A stretch of 64,000 nucleotides of DNA from Henriciella mobilis (GCF_003576315.1 NZ_QWFZ01000003.1:248001-312000); one strand, 5' to 3'. Positions 18,095 through 27,323 are shown, numbered from the stretch's first letter. Notes: generated from the sequence alone by a model not told the origin. Numbers and translations: made by a program.

Positions 18095-18746
18095 GCCTGC
18101 CCAGCGCCTGACGGCGCGCAAGGAAAGGACCACTGGCGATGGCCCCCATCGCCAGTGCGTCGTTACGCGTGAAAGCCTCCCGCAGGACGCGCTGATCCGT
18201 TTCGTCCGGTCTCCGGACGGGATCGCGGTGCCAGATGTGTCGGGAAAACTTCCCGGCCGTGGCGCATGGGTCACAGCCCGGCGCGACACCATCGCCGAAG
18301 CGGTAAAAAAGGGCGCCTTTTCGCGCGCCTTTAAGATGAGGACTGAACCGGCCGACGATCTCGCCGGCCTGATTGAGCGCCAGCTCGCCAAACGCTGTAT
18401 CGGCCTTTTGGGCATGGCAAAGAAGGCCGGTGAAGCGATCATTGGATTCGACCAGGTTCGTGACTATTTAAGGAAAGAAGCGCCCGGTTACCTCATTGAG
18501 GCAGCCGATGGCAGCGAAGATGGCCGCAACAAGGTTCATTTTCTCGCCAAGGCGCTGTATGACACTCCCAGAACAGCAGGCGCGCTGACGTCTGCTGAAT
18601 TGGGCATGGCCTTTGGCAGGGAGCGTGTGATACATGCCCTGCTTCAGGAAGGCCCGCTGTCGGACTCGTTTGATGCAGCCTACAAGAGGCTGACAGGCTT
18701 TCGGGCAGCACCGGAACGTGACTGGTTCTCCGGTCGGATTGGGTAA
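18072..18746 (+). CDS. ylxR: YlxR-family RNA-binding protein fused to an L7Ae-like domain
   Basis: About 224 residues. The N-terminal DUF448/YlxR domain (about 25-105) shows HRQCVVTRESLPQDALIRFV and GRGAWVTAR. The C-terminal part (about 115-200; RCIGLLGMAKKAGEAIIGFD) resembles the L7Ae/L30e fold. The two-domain form between nusA and infB is the usual alphaproteobacterial version. ATG 18072 or 18075 inside the nusA 3' end is the likely start. Confidence 0.88.
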   Translation: MMPTRKNEPAQRLTARKERTTGDGPHRQCVVTRESLPQDALIRFVRSPDGIAVPDVSGKLPGRGAWVTARRDTIAEAVKKGAFSRAFKMRTEPADDLAGLIERQLAKRCIGLLGMAKKAGEAIIGFDQVRDYLRKEAPGYLIEAADGSEDGRNKVHFLAKALYDTPRTAGALTSAELGMAFGRERVIHALLQEGPLSDSFDAAYKRLTGFRAAPERDWFSGRIG

Positions 18747-18800
18747 GAAAAACGGTAGGGGATGGCCCCTGCCGGCAAAAACGCAGATATACGGAGTCGC

Positions 18801-21365
18801 ATGAGCGATACGAAAGACAAAGGCAATACGGGCGGGCGCAAGCCTCTCACGGTCTCCCGCGGGTCGAGCGGCACGGTGAAGCAAAGCTTCAGCCATGGCC
18901 GGTCGAAGCAGGTGATTGTGCAGACGAAGAAGCGCCGTGTCGTCGGCCCCGGCGGCGCCGGGCAGACCGGTGGCAACAAGCCGCCGGCCTCTGGATCCGG
19001 TGCGTCCTCTTCCGGCGGCAAACAGCCATCGAAGCTTGCCGAAGCCGCCAAGAAGCTTGGCATCACGGAAGAAGAACTGATTGCGCGGCAGAAAGTGCTG
19101 CTGCAACGCCGTGAAGCCGAACAGCAGCGCGAAGCCGAGAAAAAGCGCCAGGAAGCTGCGCGCGAACGCCTCTTGTCCGAACAGGAACGCAAGGTCCAGG
19201 AAGACAAGGAGCGCGAAGAGGCCGAGGCTCGCCGCAAGGCTGAGGAAGAAGAACGCAAGGCCAAGGAAGAGGCCGAAGCCAAGAAGAAGACTGAGCGCCC
19301 CCGCGATGATCGCGGTGGTCGCGCCGCCCCGGCACCGGCCGGCGCCCCGGACATTCCCCTGCCCGACCCGAGCCAGGCTCGCGGCGGCAGCAAGAAGTCC
19401 CGCAAGGGCCGCCAGAATGATCGCGATTTCGATGATGGCGGTTCCGGCGGCAAAGGCGGCGGCAACAAGCGTCGCAAGGGCAAGCTGACCATTGCCAGCG
19501 CCCTCGGCGATGACGGCGATCGTCAGCGTTCCCTCGCATCCGTGAAGCGCGCCCGTGAACGTGAGCGTGAGCGCCGTCAGGGCGGCGAACAGCAGGAGAA
19601 GGTCTCCCGCGAAGTTACGCTGCCGGAATCGATCACGCTTCAGGATCTTGCCCAGCGCATGAACGAGCGCGTTGCGGACGTCGTGAAGTACATGATGCGC
19701 CAAGGCGAGATGATGCGCGCCAATGACATCATCGATGCCGATACGGCTGAACTGATTGCCGAGGAATTCGGCCATACGGTGAAACGCGTTTCGGAATCCG
19801 ATGTCGAAATCGGCCTCGAAGGCGATGAGGATGATCCGAAGGACATGAAGCCGCGGGCACCGATCGTGACCGTCATGGGCCATGTCGACCACGGCAAGAC
19901 CTCGCTGCTTGACGCGCTGCGCTCGACTGATGTTGTTGCCGGCGAAGCCGGCGGGATTACCCAGCATATCGGCGCCTATCAGGTGCAGCTGGAATCGGGC
20001 GACAAGATCACCTTCCTCGACACGCCTGGCCACGCCGCCTTCTCGGCGATGCGGGCGCGCGGCGCCAATGTCACCGATATCGTGATCCTCGTGGTTGCGG
20101 CCGATGACGGTGTGATGCCGCAGACGATCGAGGCGATCAAACATGCCAAGGCGGCCGAAGTGCCGATCATCGTGGCGGTCAACAAGTGTGACAAGCCCGA
20201 TGCCGATCCGGACAAGGTCCTGACCGAACTGCTGCAGCACGACATCCAGGTAGAGGCCATGGGCGGTGAAGTGCAGGCCGTGAAGGTTTCTGCGACTGCC
20301 CGCACCGGCCTCGACGAGCTGACCGAAGCCATTTCGCTTCAGGCCGAGCTCCTCGAGCTCAAGGCCAATCCGGATCGTCCGGCCGACGGTATCGTTGTCG
20401 AATCGCAGCTCGACAAGGGCCGCGGGCCTGTTGCCACCGTGCTGATCAATCGCGGTACGCTGCAGCGCGGCGAGATCGTGGTTGCCGGCAAGCAGTGGGG
20501 CAAGGTTCGCGCGCTGATCAATGAGCGCGGCCAGCAGCTGAAGGATGCCGGACCGGCCGTTCCGGTCGAGATCCTCGGCCTCGACGGAGCACCCGAGCCC
20601 GGCGACATGTTCAATGTCGTCGACAGCGAAGCGCGCGCCCGCGAGATCACCGACTACCGCAACCGGATGGAACGCCAGAAGACCGGCGTCGCCTCCGCCC
20701 GCGCCTCGCTCGAGTCGCTCATGAACTCGATGAAGGATGACAAGGAAGTCTCCGAACTGCCGCTGGTGGTGAAGGCAGACGTCCAGGGCTCCGTCGAGGC
20801 GATCAAGCAGTCGGTCGAGGGCATTTCGACCGACGAAGTCCGCGCGAACGTCATCTACGGCGCTGCCGGCGGTATTTCGGAAAGCGACATCCTGCTCGCC
20901 AAGTCCTCGAACGCACCGGTCTTTGCCTTCAACGTCCGCGCCAACAAGCAGGCGCGCGAACTGGCTGAGAAGGAAGGCGTGGAGATCCGTTATTACTCGG
21001 TGATCTACAATCTCATTGACGATGTGAAAGACACGCTTTCGGGCATGCTCGCACCGGAGAAGCGCGAGAGCTTCATCGGCTATGCGGATATCCTCGAAGT
21101 CTTCAACATCACCAAGGTCGGTAAGGTTGCGGGCTGTAAGGTCACCGAAGGCGTGGTCAAGCGCGGCTGCGGTGTGCGCCTGCTGCGCGACGATGTGGTG
21201 ATCCACGAGGGCAAGCTGAAAACGCTGAAGCGCTTCAAGGACGAAGTGCCGGAAGTGACCTCCGGCATGGAGTGCGGCATGGCCTTCGAGAAGTACGAAG
21301 ACATCCGCGAAGGCGACAAGATCGAGTGCTTCGAGGTCGAGATTGTCGAGCGCAAGCTGGACTAA
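18801..21365 (+). CDS. infB: Translation initiation factor IF-2
   Basis: Delivers initiator tRNA to the 30S subunit. About 854 residues: a charged, low-complexity N-terminal region (to about 340, with a Glu/Lys/Arg coiled coil), an IF2_N motif ([21 protein letters not shown]), then the GTPase domain with G1 [15 protein letters not shown]3 DTPGHAAF and G4 NKCDKPDA, and domains II-IV. The frame opens at 18762, but ATG 18801 (GGAG upstream, MSDTKDKG start) matches the family. A terminator follows. Confidence 0.96.
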   Translation: MSDTKDKGNTGGRKPLTVSRGSSGTVKQSFSHGRSKQVIVQTKKRRVVGPGGAGQTGGNKPPASGSGASSSGGKQPSKLAEAAKKLGITEEELIARQKVLLQRREAEQQREAEKKRQEAARERLLSEQERKVQEDKEREEAEARRKAEEEERKAKEEAEAKKKTERPRDDRGGRAAPAPAGAPDIPLPDPSQARGGSKKSRKGRQNDRDFDDGGSGGKGGGNKRRKGKLTIASALGDDGDRQRSLASVKRARERERERRQGGEQQEKVSREVTLPESITLQDLAQRMNERVADVVKYMMRQGEMMRANDIIDADTAELIAEEFGHTVKRVSESDVEIGLEGDEDDPKDMKPRAPIVTVMGHVDHGKTSLLDALRSTDVVAGEAGGITQHIGAYQVQLESGDKITFLDTPGHAAFSAMRARGANVTDIVILVVAADDGVMPQTIEAIKHAKAAEVPIIVAVNKCDKPDADPDKVLTELLQHDIQVEAMGGEVQAVKVSATARTGLDELTEAISLQAELLELKANPDRPADGIVVESQLDKGRGPVATVLINRGTLQRGEIVVAGKQWGKVRALINERGQQLKDAGPAVPVEILGLDGAPEPGDMFNVVDSEARAREITDYRNRMERQKTGVASARASLESLMNSMKDDKEVSELPLVVKADVQGSVEAIKQSVEGISTDEVRANVIYGAAGGISESDILLAKSSNAPVFAFNVRANKQARELAEKEGVEIRYYSVIYNLIDDVKDTLSGMLAPEKRESFIGYADILEVFNITKVGKVAGCKVTEGVVKRGCGVRLLRDDVVIHEGKLKTLKRFKDEVPEVTSGMECGMAFEKYEDIREGDKIECFEVEIVERKLD

Positions 21366-21398
21366 GGCACCTCTACCCAAACGAGAAAAAAATGCAGA

Positions 21399-21425
21399 AA
21401 GCCGGGAGTTTTCCCGGCTTTTTTC
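21399..21425 (+). terminator. Rho-independent terminator after infB
   Basis: Stem AGCCGGGA/TCCCGGCT with a GTTT loop followed by a run of Ts. It separates rimP-infB from the small membrane-protein gene and rbfA. Confidence 0.92.
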
Positions 21426-21465
21426 GTCTGCGGTTAAACTTCTGTTGCGATGGTCCTTTCCAGCC

Positions 21466-22068
21466 ATGCAACCCTTCATGCCCAAACCCGTCGCAGCTAA
21501 TGATACCGCGCCGGTCTACCGCGTGAGCGGGCGGCTGCGCGAGAAGGATACCAAGCGCCTTGTCAGCGAAACCCGCTCATCGCGGATCGGCCCGACCGCG
21601 CTTTACTATGCCGGTGTCACGGCGCCGGTGATCTCGGCCGGGATGGCGCTGGTGGCGCGCAACACGCTCGATTCCACGCCGGTGAGCGACTACTGGGTCT
21701 GGTTCGGCTCCTCCCTGATGGCCGCGATGGCGGGGATTGTGTGGTACCTCATCTTCATGCGCTGGTCCTACCGCCACCGCTCAGGCCGGGCGGGCGAGAC
21801 CAGCGCTGAAACAGAGATTGACCTGACCCCGGAAGGCCTGCACATCATCAGGGGCGCGGTCGACACCCGCATCGCCTGGTCGGCCGTGAAAACCGTGCGC
21901 ACCCGCCGCAGCTACACGCTGATCCTGTTTGAGGGTGCCAATCCGCTGATCGTGCCGGACACCTGGTTCGGCAAGGACAGGAACGCGGCGCGCGCATTCA
22001 AGATGCGGCTGAAGCAAGGAGCCTCCCATGGCGCGCAATCGACGGAAACCGGACCCGGCCAGCCTTGA
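21466..22068 (+). CDS. Membrane protein with YcxB-like C-terminal domain
   Basis: About 200 residues. Two closely spaced hydrophobic segments (around residues 45-65 and 75-100) precede a cytoplasmic domain with the YcxB pattern: LTPEGLHIIRG, IAWSAVKTVRT and LIVPDTWF. The function of YcxB-like proteins is unknown. The frame extends upstream through the terminator, so ATG 21466 (or 21478) is used. The last 41 bases overlap rbfA in another frame, suggesting coupled translation. Confidence 0.65.
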   Translation: MQPFMPKPVAANDTAPVYRVSGRLREKDTKRLVSETRSSRIGPTALYYAGVTAPVISAGMALVARNTLDSTPVSDYWVWFGSSLMAAMAGIVWYLIFMRWSYRHRSGRAGETSAETEIDLTPEGLHIIRGAVDTRIAWSAVKTVRTRRSYTLILFEGANPLIVPDTWFGKDRNAARAFKMRLKQGASHGAQSTETGPGQP

Positions 22069-22438
22069 GCCGTCCCAGCGCCAGCTGCGCGCGGGCGAAC
22101 TGGTCCGCCACGCCCTCACCGAAATCTTCATGCGCGAGGAATTCCGCGACCCCGCCCTTCAGGGCGTGAACGTCACGATCGGCGAAGTGCGCACCTCGCC
22201 GGACCTGAAGCACGCCCATGTCTTCTGCTCCCCGCTCGGCGAGACCGATCCGGCCGCCCAGGACGAGCTGGCCAAGGCGCTGAACCGGGCCGCGCCCTAT
22301 ATTCGCGGCCAGCTCGGCAAGCGGATCGACATGAAGTTCACCCCGCAGCTGCACTTCATCGCCGACCATTCCTATGATGACGGCGCCTATATGGACGCCA
22401 TCTTCAACCGCCCGGAAGTCCGCCGCGACCTGGACTGA
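22028..22438 (+). CDS. rbfA: Ribosome-binding factor A
   Basis: A 136-residue KH-type factor for late 30S maturation. Conserved features: SQRQLRAGELVRHALTEIF, the VNVTIGEVRTSPDLKHAHVF strand region and LGKRIDMKFTPQLHFIAD. In related genomes truB usually follows directly; here an accessory interval of about 5 kb separates them. It overlaps the preceding membrane-protein gene. Confidence 0.95.
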   Translation: MARNRRKPDPASLEPSQRQLRAGELVRHALTEIFMREEFRDPALQGVNVTIGEVRTSPDLKHAHVFCSPLGETDPAAQDELAKALNRAAPYIRGQLGKRIDMKFTPQLHFIADHSYDDGAYMDAIFNRPEVRRDLD

Positions 22439-22490
22439 AGCAGCGCGCACGCCGACGCGCCCGCGCCCACGCGTGCAGGCCGGATAGTGT

Positions 22491-23237
22491 CTAGGCCGGT
22501 TGGAAGAGGCCGGGCCCCGCCCGGGCCCAGGCCAGCTCGCGGACCATATCGCCCAGTTCGCTCGCCCGGCTCCCATCGGGATCGTCCTCACGGCGAAGGC
22601 CCGGCGGATAACCGGGCCGAAGATTGTGCAGGCGCGGGCGTTTCGAGCGCGATAGCTTGTCCAGCCAGCGGGCGAGCCGCCGCGCCGCCCGGCGCCGGTT
22701 CTTCATCACCCCGTGCAGCGCCACGATCCGCCGCACAAGCTTCAGGGATGAAGGCGGCCGGGGCCCTGCGCTCGCGCCCCATCCTGCCTTGTTTGCAGCA
22801 GGGGGCGGCAGTTCCGTGCCGCCATCGAGCGGCGGGATATATTCGAACAGGCTGAAGCCCGGCATGCGAGGCTTTCTGGTTTGATCCCCGCTTCGCGATG
22901 GATCGCGCTCAAAGAGTGTGTGCTTTTGATCCCCGCTTCGCGATGGATCGCGCTCAGGGCTGCAGCCCGGCCCATGTGAGACCGAAGGTCGAGACGGGGC
23001 CAGTTCAAACGCCATCACGCCGAGCAGGCGGCGGGTGAGGGCTTCGGCTGTCTGGACGAGGCGCAGCACCTCGCCCCGGAACGGGGCCGGAAAGAGTCCA
23101 ATGGCGGTATGAAAAGAGTCTGATTCCAGTCTGGCGAGCAGGCCGGTCAGGCCCGGCAGCAGGGCCAGCAGCTGCGCCACCCGCGCCCAGCCCCGCTCAA
23201 GGACGGCCTTGCTGCTCTGATCGGACACCTCGGTCAT
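22491..23237 (-). CDS. Conserved hypothetical protein carrying two in-frame palindromic repeat inserts
   Basis: A 248-residue protein of unknown function. The N-terminal part is helical (LERGWARVAQLLALLPG); the C-terminal part is very basic (KNRRRAARRLARWLDKLSR), followed by an RLHNLRPGYPPGLRRE stretch. Residues about 94-118 contain ERDPSRSGDQ twice, encoded by two copies of a palindromic DNA repeat that also occurs outside genes at 47.4 kb. The frame is kept across both copies, so the insert is apparently tolerated. Opposite strand to rbfA; 52 bases separate the gene ends. Confidence 0.6.
   Translation of the reverse strand: MTEVSDQSSKAVLERGWARVAQLLALLPGLTGLLARLESDSFHTAIGLFPAPFRGEVLRLVQTAEALTRRLLGVMAFELAPSRPSVSHGPGCSPERDPSRSGDQKHTLFERDPSRSGDQTRKPRMPGFSLFEYIPPLDGGTELPPPAANKAGWGASAGPRPPSSLKLVRRIVALHGVMKNRRRAARRLARWLDKLSRSKRPRLHNLRPGYPPGLRREDDPDGSRASELGDMVRELAWARAGPGLFQPA
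22881..22956. repeat. Tandem pair of palindromic dispersed elements inside a coding sequence
   Basis: Two almost identical 31-base units at 22881-22911 and 22926-22956, each holding the inverted repeat CGCGAT/ATCGCG, separated by about 14 bases. A variant copy lies at 47369-47413. In the gene they encode ERDPSRSGDQ in frame. This is like the palindromic elements of Rickettsia that insert in coding regions. Confidence 0.8.
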
Positions 23238-23295
23238 GGGCGGGGATTATGGGGATGGTTGGAAGGGTGTGGGAAAATCGAACGAAAATCCCACC

Positions 23296-23322
23296 GTCAT
23301 CCCGGACGCAAAGCGATCCGGG
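23296..23322. repeat. REP-like palindrome, copy 1
   Basis: GTCAT, then an imperfect hairpin CCCGGA...TCCGGG with a central GACGC/GCGATC segment. The same unit appears in reverse orientation at 24621-24650. The pair brackets the low-GC segment holding the DUF6471 remnant and the hypothetical membrane protein. Confidence 0.7.
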
Positions 23323-23377
23323 ACCCAGCGCCAAACTTGCTGGACTTTTATAGCTAGGCCGCCGCTTGCGCGGGTGA

Positions 23378-23593
23378 CAGAAGCCCGCAGCCTCTCGCGA
23401 GACCGAACTGAAGTTGAAGAGAATCACCTATAATGACCTAGGCGACAGGCTGGCGGAGATAGGTGTTGATGAAAAAGAGGCGAACATTCGCAACAAGCTC
23501 AGCCTGGGCAAGTTCACAGCGGCGTTCCTGTTGCAATGTCTAGAGGCCGTTGGCTCATCCTCATTGTTATTGGATGCGTGGTTTGTTTCCTGA
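23378..23593 (+). pseudogene. DUF6471-like small gene, N-terminally truncated
   Basis: A frame open from the stop at 23375-23377 to TGA 23591. From TTG 23414 it encodes 59 residues with the DUF6471 core as I recall it: ITYNDLGDRLAEIGV, then ANIRNKLSLGKFTAAFLLQC and LEAVGSSSLLLD. About ten N-terminal residues of the usual domain are missing, replaced by repeat-derived sequence. It could be a remnant or a short gene with a TTG start. The final 58 bases overlap the next gene in another frame. Base composition is less GC-rich than in neighbours. Confidence 0.45.
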
Positions 23594-24495
23594 TCGCATC
23601 GAAATATCTGCCGCTACTGGACAGTCCAATTCCCGATCACGGGCAAGCCGAAAGTCAGCAGGCAAATCAAAAAGCTACCCCGAAGGACGAGCGCCCCGCG
23701 GATACCTTCACGGCGTTGGAAGGCTCTCGCGCAAAATACGGCCCAAGCAACACCGAGAAGAACAGCGATACCCAATCGAATGATCATCTCTTTCTTGGCG
23801 ATGGTTGGGCGCAATGGGCCATGGTTGGGGTCAGCCTCGCCGCTCTGATAGTGAGCGTTTGGGCTGTGTACCTGTTGCAGAGAACCCTCAAGGCCACCCG
23901 CCAGACAATCACCAAGGCTGATGACGCAAATCGTGCAGCTCAAGACGCGGTCGCCGTTACTCGTGAGATCGGGCAGGCTCAGATTCGGCCTTACCTCACT
24001 TACGAATTGGGCGAACTCGTAACCACTGAAGGGAACAGCAAGCTCGAACTTGTTCTGACCGTAGAGAATTGCGGGCAAAGCCCAGCCCGCTTTTTTTGCG
24101 CTAAAAAAGTTGCGGTCTTGGTGGCCTCGCTTGGTGAGACTGTCGAGCACTTCTGGCATACCAGCGCCGCAGATCACCACTGGGTTTTGATGCCTGGGCT
24201 TAAGGCGGGTGGGGAAAAGCTCATTTCCATAAATCTTAGGCTTCAACCCAAAGAGGTTGCAAAAATCGCTGAGTGGAAGCGTTCCGGCAAAAATTTTATG
24301 GTGAATGTCTCCGGCATTTTCACTTGGAAAACACCGTTTGGAGAAGATTCCCAACCGTTCACATTCAACCAAGTGGGAAAAGGGTCTAAGGGTAACTTCA
24401 TCTACGACATGATCACTGTAGACCACGTTGAATCTATGTGGCGAGCTTCCGCCAACAACTACGGAATAAACCGAGACAGCCAGCGCAACGACTAG
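23536..24495 (+). CDS. Hypothetical protein with two membrane segments
   Basis: 319 residues. Helix 1 is at the N-terminus (WLILIVIGCVVCFLIASKYL); after a polar loop, helix 2 is around residues 94-116 (MVGVSLAALIVSVWAVYLLQ), followed by a coiled-coil-like stretch (TRQTITKADDANRAAQDAVA) and a beta-rich cytoplasmic or periplasmic domain. This layout is common among uncharacterised accessory membrane proteins. GC is visibly lower than in the flanking genes and codon use differs, suggesting transfer. The start lies inside the DUF6471 frame. Confidence 0.65.
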   Translation: MSRGRWLILIVIGCVVCFLIASKYLPLLDSPIPDHGQAESQQANQKATPKDERPADTFTALEGSRAKYGPSNTEKNSDTQSNDHLFLGDGWAQWAMVGVSLAALIVSVWAVYLLQRTLKATRQTITKADDANRAAQDAVAVTREIGQAQIRPYLTYELGELVTTEGNSKLELVLTVENCGQSPARFFCAKKVAVLVASLGETVEHFWHTSAADHHWVLMPGLKAGGEKLISINLRLQPKEVAKIAEWKRSGKNFMVNVSGIFTWKTPFGEDSQPFTFNQVGKGSKGNFIYDMITVDHVESMWRASANNYGINRDSQRND

Positions 24496-24620
24496 CCCCG
24501 AATCACGGGGGCCACCCGGCACCGATGGTGCGCTTGCTACATCAGTCCGAAATTCTGCAGGAATTCCCGCCGTCGATCCGGCTGGCCGCAGGTCAGGCCG
24601 GGACTCAGCCTACACTTTTT

Positions 24621-24650
24621 GGATCCCGGATCGCTGCGCGTCCGGGATGA
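24621..24650. repeat. REP-like palindrome, copy 2 (inverted relative to copy 1)
   Basis: Inverted counterpart of the unit at 23296-23322 with the same CCCGGATCGC core and GTCCGGGATGA end. The rest of 24496-24678 shows no gene, apart from the short near-palindrome AATTCTGCAGGAATT at about 24552. Confidence 0.7.
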
Positions 24651-24678
24651 AGTTGACCGGGCCGAGAAAAACGCGACG

Positions 24679-25161
24679 CTACCCCACCCGGACAGCCACG
24701 CCGTCCATGCGGACCACGGCTGGCGAGATGATCAGGTCTTCTACGCTCACCATGCAATAGCGCACGGGGCTGCGGCCCGGGGCGCCGAGGAGCTGGCAGA
24801 GTTCGAAGGCTTGCGGGCGCAGCAGGTGTGCGGCGAGCAGCGGGTCGGCCTCGATCAGCGCATCGAGTTCAAGCGCACCGAGATGGTGCCAGTAGGCTTC
24901 GGCGCTGCCGGGCCGTGGCCCGTCTTCGGCAAGGTCTGCGAGCGCTTCCTCGCGCCAGCTGGCGAACCAGTCACCTGTCAGGCGAAGGAATACCGGTGTG
25001 TGCATGGCGCAGGAATAGAAGAGCGGCACGTGCCCCTCACCTTCCCAATGCTGCATCTGGCCGAAATTCATGTCCGGCGGCGCAATGGCCGCGCGCGGCA
25101 CGGGGATCATGTCCTCCCCGTCGACAATCACGAATTCCGGACCTCCCCCTTCAGAACACAT
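24679..25161 (-). CDS. Conserved hypothetical protein
   Basis: About 160 residues, acidic, no signal peptide or membrane segment. Visible blocks: PEFVIVDGEDMIPVPRAAIA at the start and YWHHLGALELDALIEADPLL in the middle. I do not recognise the family. The frame is open from ATG 25182; ATG 25161 is a second candidate start. Codon use matches the genome. Confidence 0.5.
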   Translation of the reverse strand: MCSEGGGPEFVIVDGEDMIPVPRAAIAPPDMNFGQMQHWEGEGHVPLFYSCAMHTPVFLRLTGDWFASWREEALADLAEDGPRPGSAEAYWHHLGALELDALIEADPLLAAHLLRPQAFELCQLLGAPGRSPVRYCMVSVEDLIISPAVVRMDGVAVRVG

Positions 25162-25274
25162 AGTCGTCCCCTCCCGCCTCAAGTGAATGCGTCAAGGGCG
25201 GTTCGCGTCAAGCGGGAAACGCAGTTTTCTGTTAACAATCTGCAGTAGCTATTGCAGCCCTCGCCTTCGCCGGA

Positions 25275-26624
25275 TCATTCCACCGGGCGGCGGGAATCGA
25301 GCAGGTCCTTTTCACCGGTCTGGGCGCGCTCTTCCTCGACCTTTTCAGAGATGTGCTCGTCGGGCCGCACATCGAGAACCTCGCCTTCGGCCGCCTTGTC
25401 GGGCACGGGCACCGGTTTCGGGCGGGCCGGGGGCTCGGCCGGCTTGCCGGGCAGGCTGACAGGCGCCCCGCCCTGGTCGAAGCGGAGGCGGTAGATCGGC
25501 TCCGGCAGGGTGAAGCCTGCGGTTTCCAGCGCGTCCTTGGCGGCCCGGATGGCGAGCGAGCGGGCCTTCATGAACTCGCTCTCGGTCTGGTCCACCCAGG
25601 CGAAGAAGCGCAGCACGATATTGCTGTCGCCGACCGTCTCGATGATGGCATCGGGCTTCGGGTCACTGAGCACGAAGTCGAGCGCGCTGATCGCGGCGAT
25701 CCCGGTCGCCATGGCGGCAATCGGGTCGTCTCCGGCATCGACGCCGAGGGCGAAATCGAAGCGGCGCTCGGGATTGCGGGTGTAGTTGAGGATGATCGCC
25801 TTGAAGACGGTGGCATTGGGAATGCGCAGATGGTTGCCATCGAGCGTCATCAGGATCGTGGCGCGGGATGTCAGGCGCACGACTTTGCCTTCATGCTCGT
25901 TGATCAGGACATGGTCATTGGCGCGGAAGGGCTGTCGCAGGCTGAGCATGATGGAGGAGATGTAGTTCTCCACCGTGTCCCGGACCGCGAAACCGATGGC
26001 AAGGCCAATGACGCCCGCACCGCCGAGGATGGCGCCCATCAGCGCGGTCGCGCCGACCAGGTTCAGCGCGGTGACGAGGCCGACCACGATCGCGACAAAG
26101 CGGAAGGCCTGGGCGACGATCTCGGCGAGGAAGGGGTTCGGCGTCATCCGCCGCCAGAGGCCCGACCAGGCGGCGAGGAGGTGGCCGATAAAGGCGATGA
26201 CGAGGAAGACCGCAATGGCGAGCCCGACCAGCGGCAAGGCTTCCCAGCCGCGCTGCACGCTCGTTTCCAGGCTCTCGATGGCCGGGGACAGCGAGGTGTC
26301 GATGGACAGGTCGCGGGTGATGCGCTCCTGCACGGTGACGACGCCTTCCAGCCGCTCGGCTATGGCGGCGGCGCGGGCAGCATCGGCCTGGCTGGTGACG
26401 GTGCCGGACAGCGTGACGACGCCCTGCTCGACGCTCGCCTCTATGCCGGACAGCCCGTCGATCTGGTCGTAGATGCCGGAAAGGCGCGCCTCGATGGCGG
26501 CGTCATTGGCGGACTCTGTGACGATGGGCGCCTCGTCTGCGGGCGCTGGGGCCTCCTGCGCATGCACGAGGCCGGCCGCCAGGGCAGAGAAACATAAAAG
26601 GGCGGCAAGGAGCATCCGGACCAT
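25275..26624 (-). CDS. Mechanosensitive channel of the MscS family with an N-terminal BON domain
   Basis: About 449 residues. Signal peptide (LLAALLCFSALAAGLVHAQ), then a BON domain at about residues 45-105 (IEASVEQGVVTLSGTVTS), three membrane helices and the MscS core: pore helix GAILGGAGVIGLAIGFAVRD, then the beta domain (DHVLINEHEGKVVRLTSRAT). It ends in a Pro/Glu-rich tail. It releases solutes on hypo-osmotic shock; BON domains probably attach to envelope or lipid. The frame opens at 26711, but ATG 26624 gives the signal peptide. Divergent from mntP. Confidence 0.88.
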   Translation of the reverse strand: MVRMLLAALLCFSALAAGLVHAQEAPAPADEAPIVTESANDAAIEARLSGIYDQIDGLSGIEASVEQGVVTLSGTVTSQADAARAAAIAERLEGVVTVQERITRDLSIDTSLSPAIESLETSVQRGWEALPLVGLAIAVFLVIAFIGHLLAAWSGLWRRMTPNPFLAEIVAQAFRFVAIVVGLVTALNLVGATALMGAILGGAGVIGLAIGFAVRDTVENYISSIMLSLRQPFRANDHVLINEHEGKVVRLTSRATILMTLDGNHLRIPNATVFKAIILNYTRNPERRFDFALGVDAGDDPIAAMATGIAAISALDFVLSDPKPDAIIETVGDSNIVLRFFAWVDQTESEFMKARSLAIRAAKDALETAGFTLPEPIYRLRFDQGGAPVSLPGKPAEPPARPKPVPVPDKAAEGEVLDVRPDEHISEKVEEERAQTGEKDLLDSRRPVE

Positions 26625-26720
26625 GACGAGCCCATAACACGTCCGGAAGCGTTCGTGTTCCCCCTTCTTGCGAAACGTGGGCCTTGCGACTCGCCGTCCG
26701 TCAGGCCACAAGGCTCGGCC

Positions 26721-27323
26721 ATGAGCGGATTACTCACCCTGATTGCCCTCGGCTTCTCGCTGTCGGTCGATGCCTTCGCCGCCGCCCTCGCCAAGGGCGC
26801 GTCGATGAAGCGCGTCACGGCGGGCGATGCGCTGCGCATCGGCGCGGTGTTTGGCGGCATGGAAGCGCTGATGCCGGTCATCGGCTTCCTTGTCGGCCTC
26901 GCCATGGCGAGCCTCGTCGCGCCGGTCGATCACTGGATCGCCTTCGTGCTGCTGCTCGGGGTCGGCCTGCACATGCTGTACGAAGCCGCCAGCGGCAGCG
27001 TCGAAACGCATGAGGAGAATGTCGAGATCGCCGCGCCGGGCCTTGGCAGCGAGGGGCCGGCCTGGATCCGGCTGGTGCTGGCGGCGCTCGCGACCAGTAT
27101 CGATGCGCTGGTGGTCGGGGTCTCGCTCGCCATGATGGGCGTGAACATCATCACCGCCGTGATCGTGATCGGTGTTGTGACCACCCTCATGGCGGCTCTC
27201 GGCGCGCTGATCGGCAAGCAGGCGGGTGTCTGGCTCGGGCGCTATGCCGAAGCGGTGGGCGGTGTGGTGCTGATCACCATTGGCGCGCTGATCCTCTGGC
27301 AGCACCTGTCGAACGGGATTTGA
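26721..27323 (+). CDS. mntP: Manganese efflux pump MntP
   Basis: A 200-residue protein with six membrane helices. Two repeats each carry a membrane aspartate: SLSVDAFAAALAKG near the N-terminus and ALATSIDALVVGVSLAMMG in the second half, the MntP/DUF204 signature. It exports Mn(II). Start at ATG 26721, divergent from the MscS gene with about 96 bases between starts. No yybP-ykoY riboswitch was recognised upstream; control by the Mur-type Fur is possible but not seen. Confidence 0.9.
   Translation: MSGLLTLIALGFSLSVDAFAAALAKGASMKRVTAGDALRIGAVFGGMEALMPVIGFLVGLAMASLVAPVDHWIAFVLLLGVGLHMLYEAASGSVETHEENVEIAAPGLGSEGPAWIRLVLAALATSIDALVVGVSLAMMGVNIITAVIVIGVVTTLMAALGALIGKQAGVWLGRYAEAVGGVVLITIGALILWQHLSNGI

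Noticed and set aside
18468-21485. 1005-codon open frame on the minus strand opposite infB
   Set aside because: Antisense shadow of a strongly GC-biased gene; no start signal or domain. The same applies to the long minus-strand frames opposite nusA, pnp and rpsA.
23296-24650. Insertion sequence or composite transposon
   Set aside because: No transposase frame and no target-site duplication could be seen; the flanks are REP-like palindromes that also occur singly in many genomes.
26625-26720. yybP-ykoY manganese riboswitch before mntP
   Set aside because: The short intergenic region lacks the conserved loop sequences of that element.
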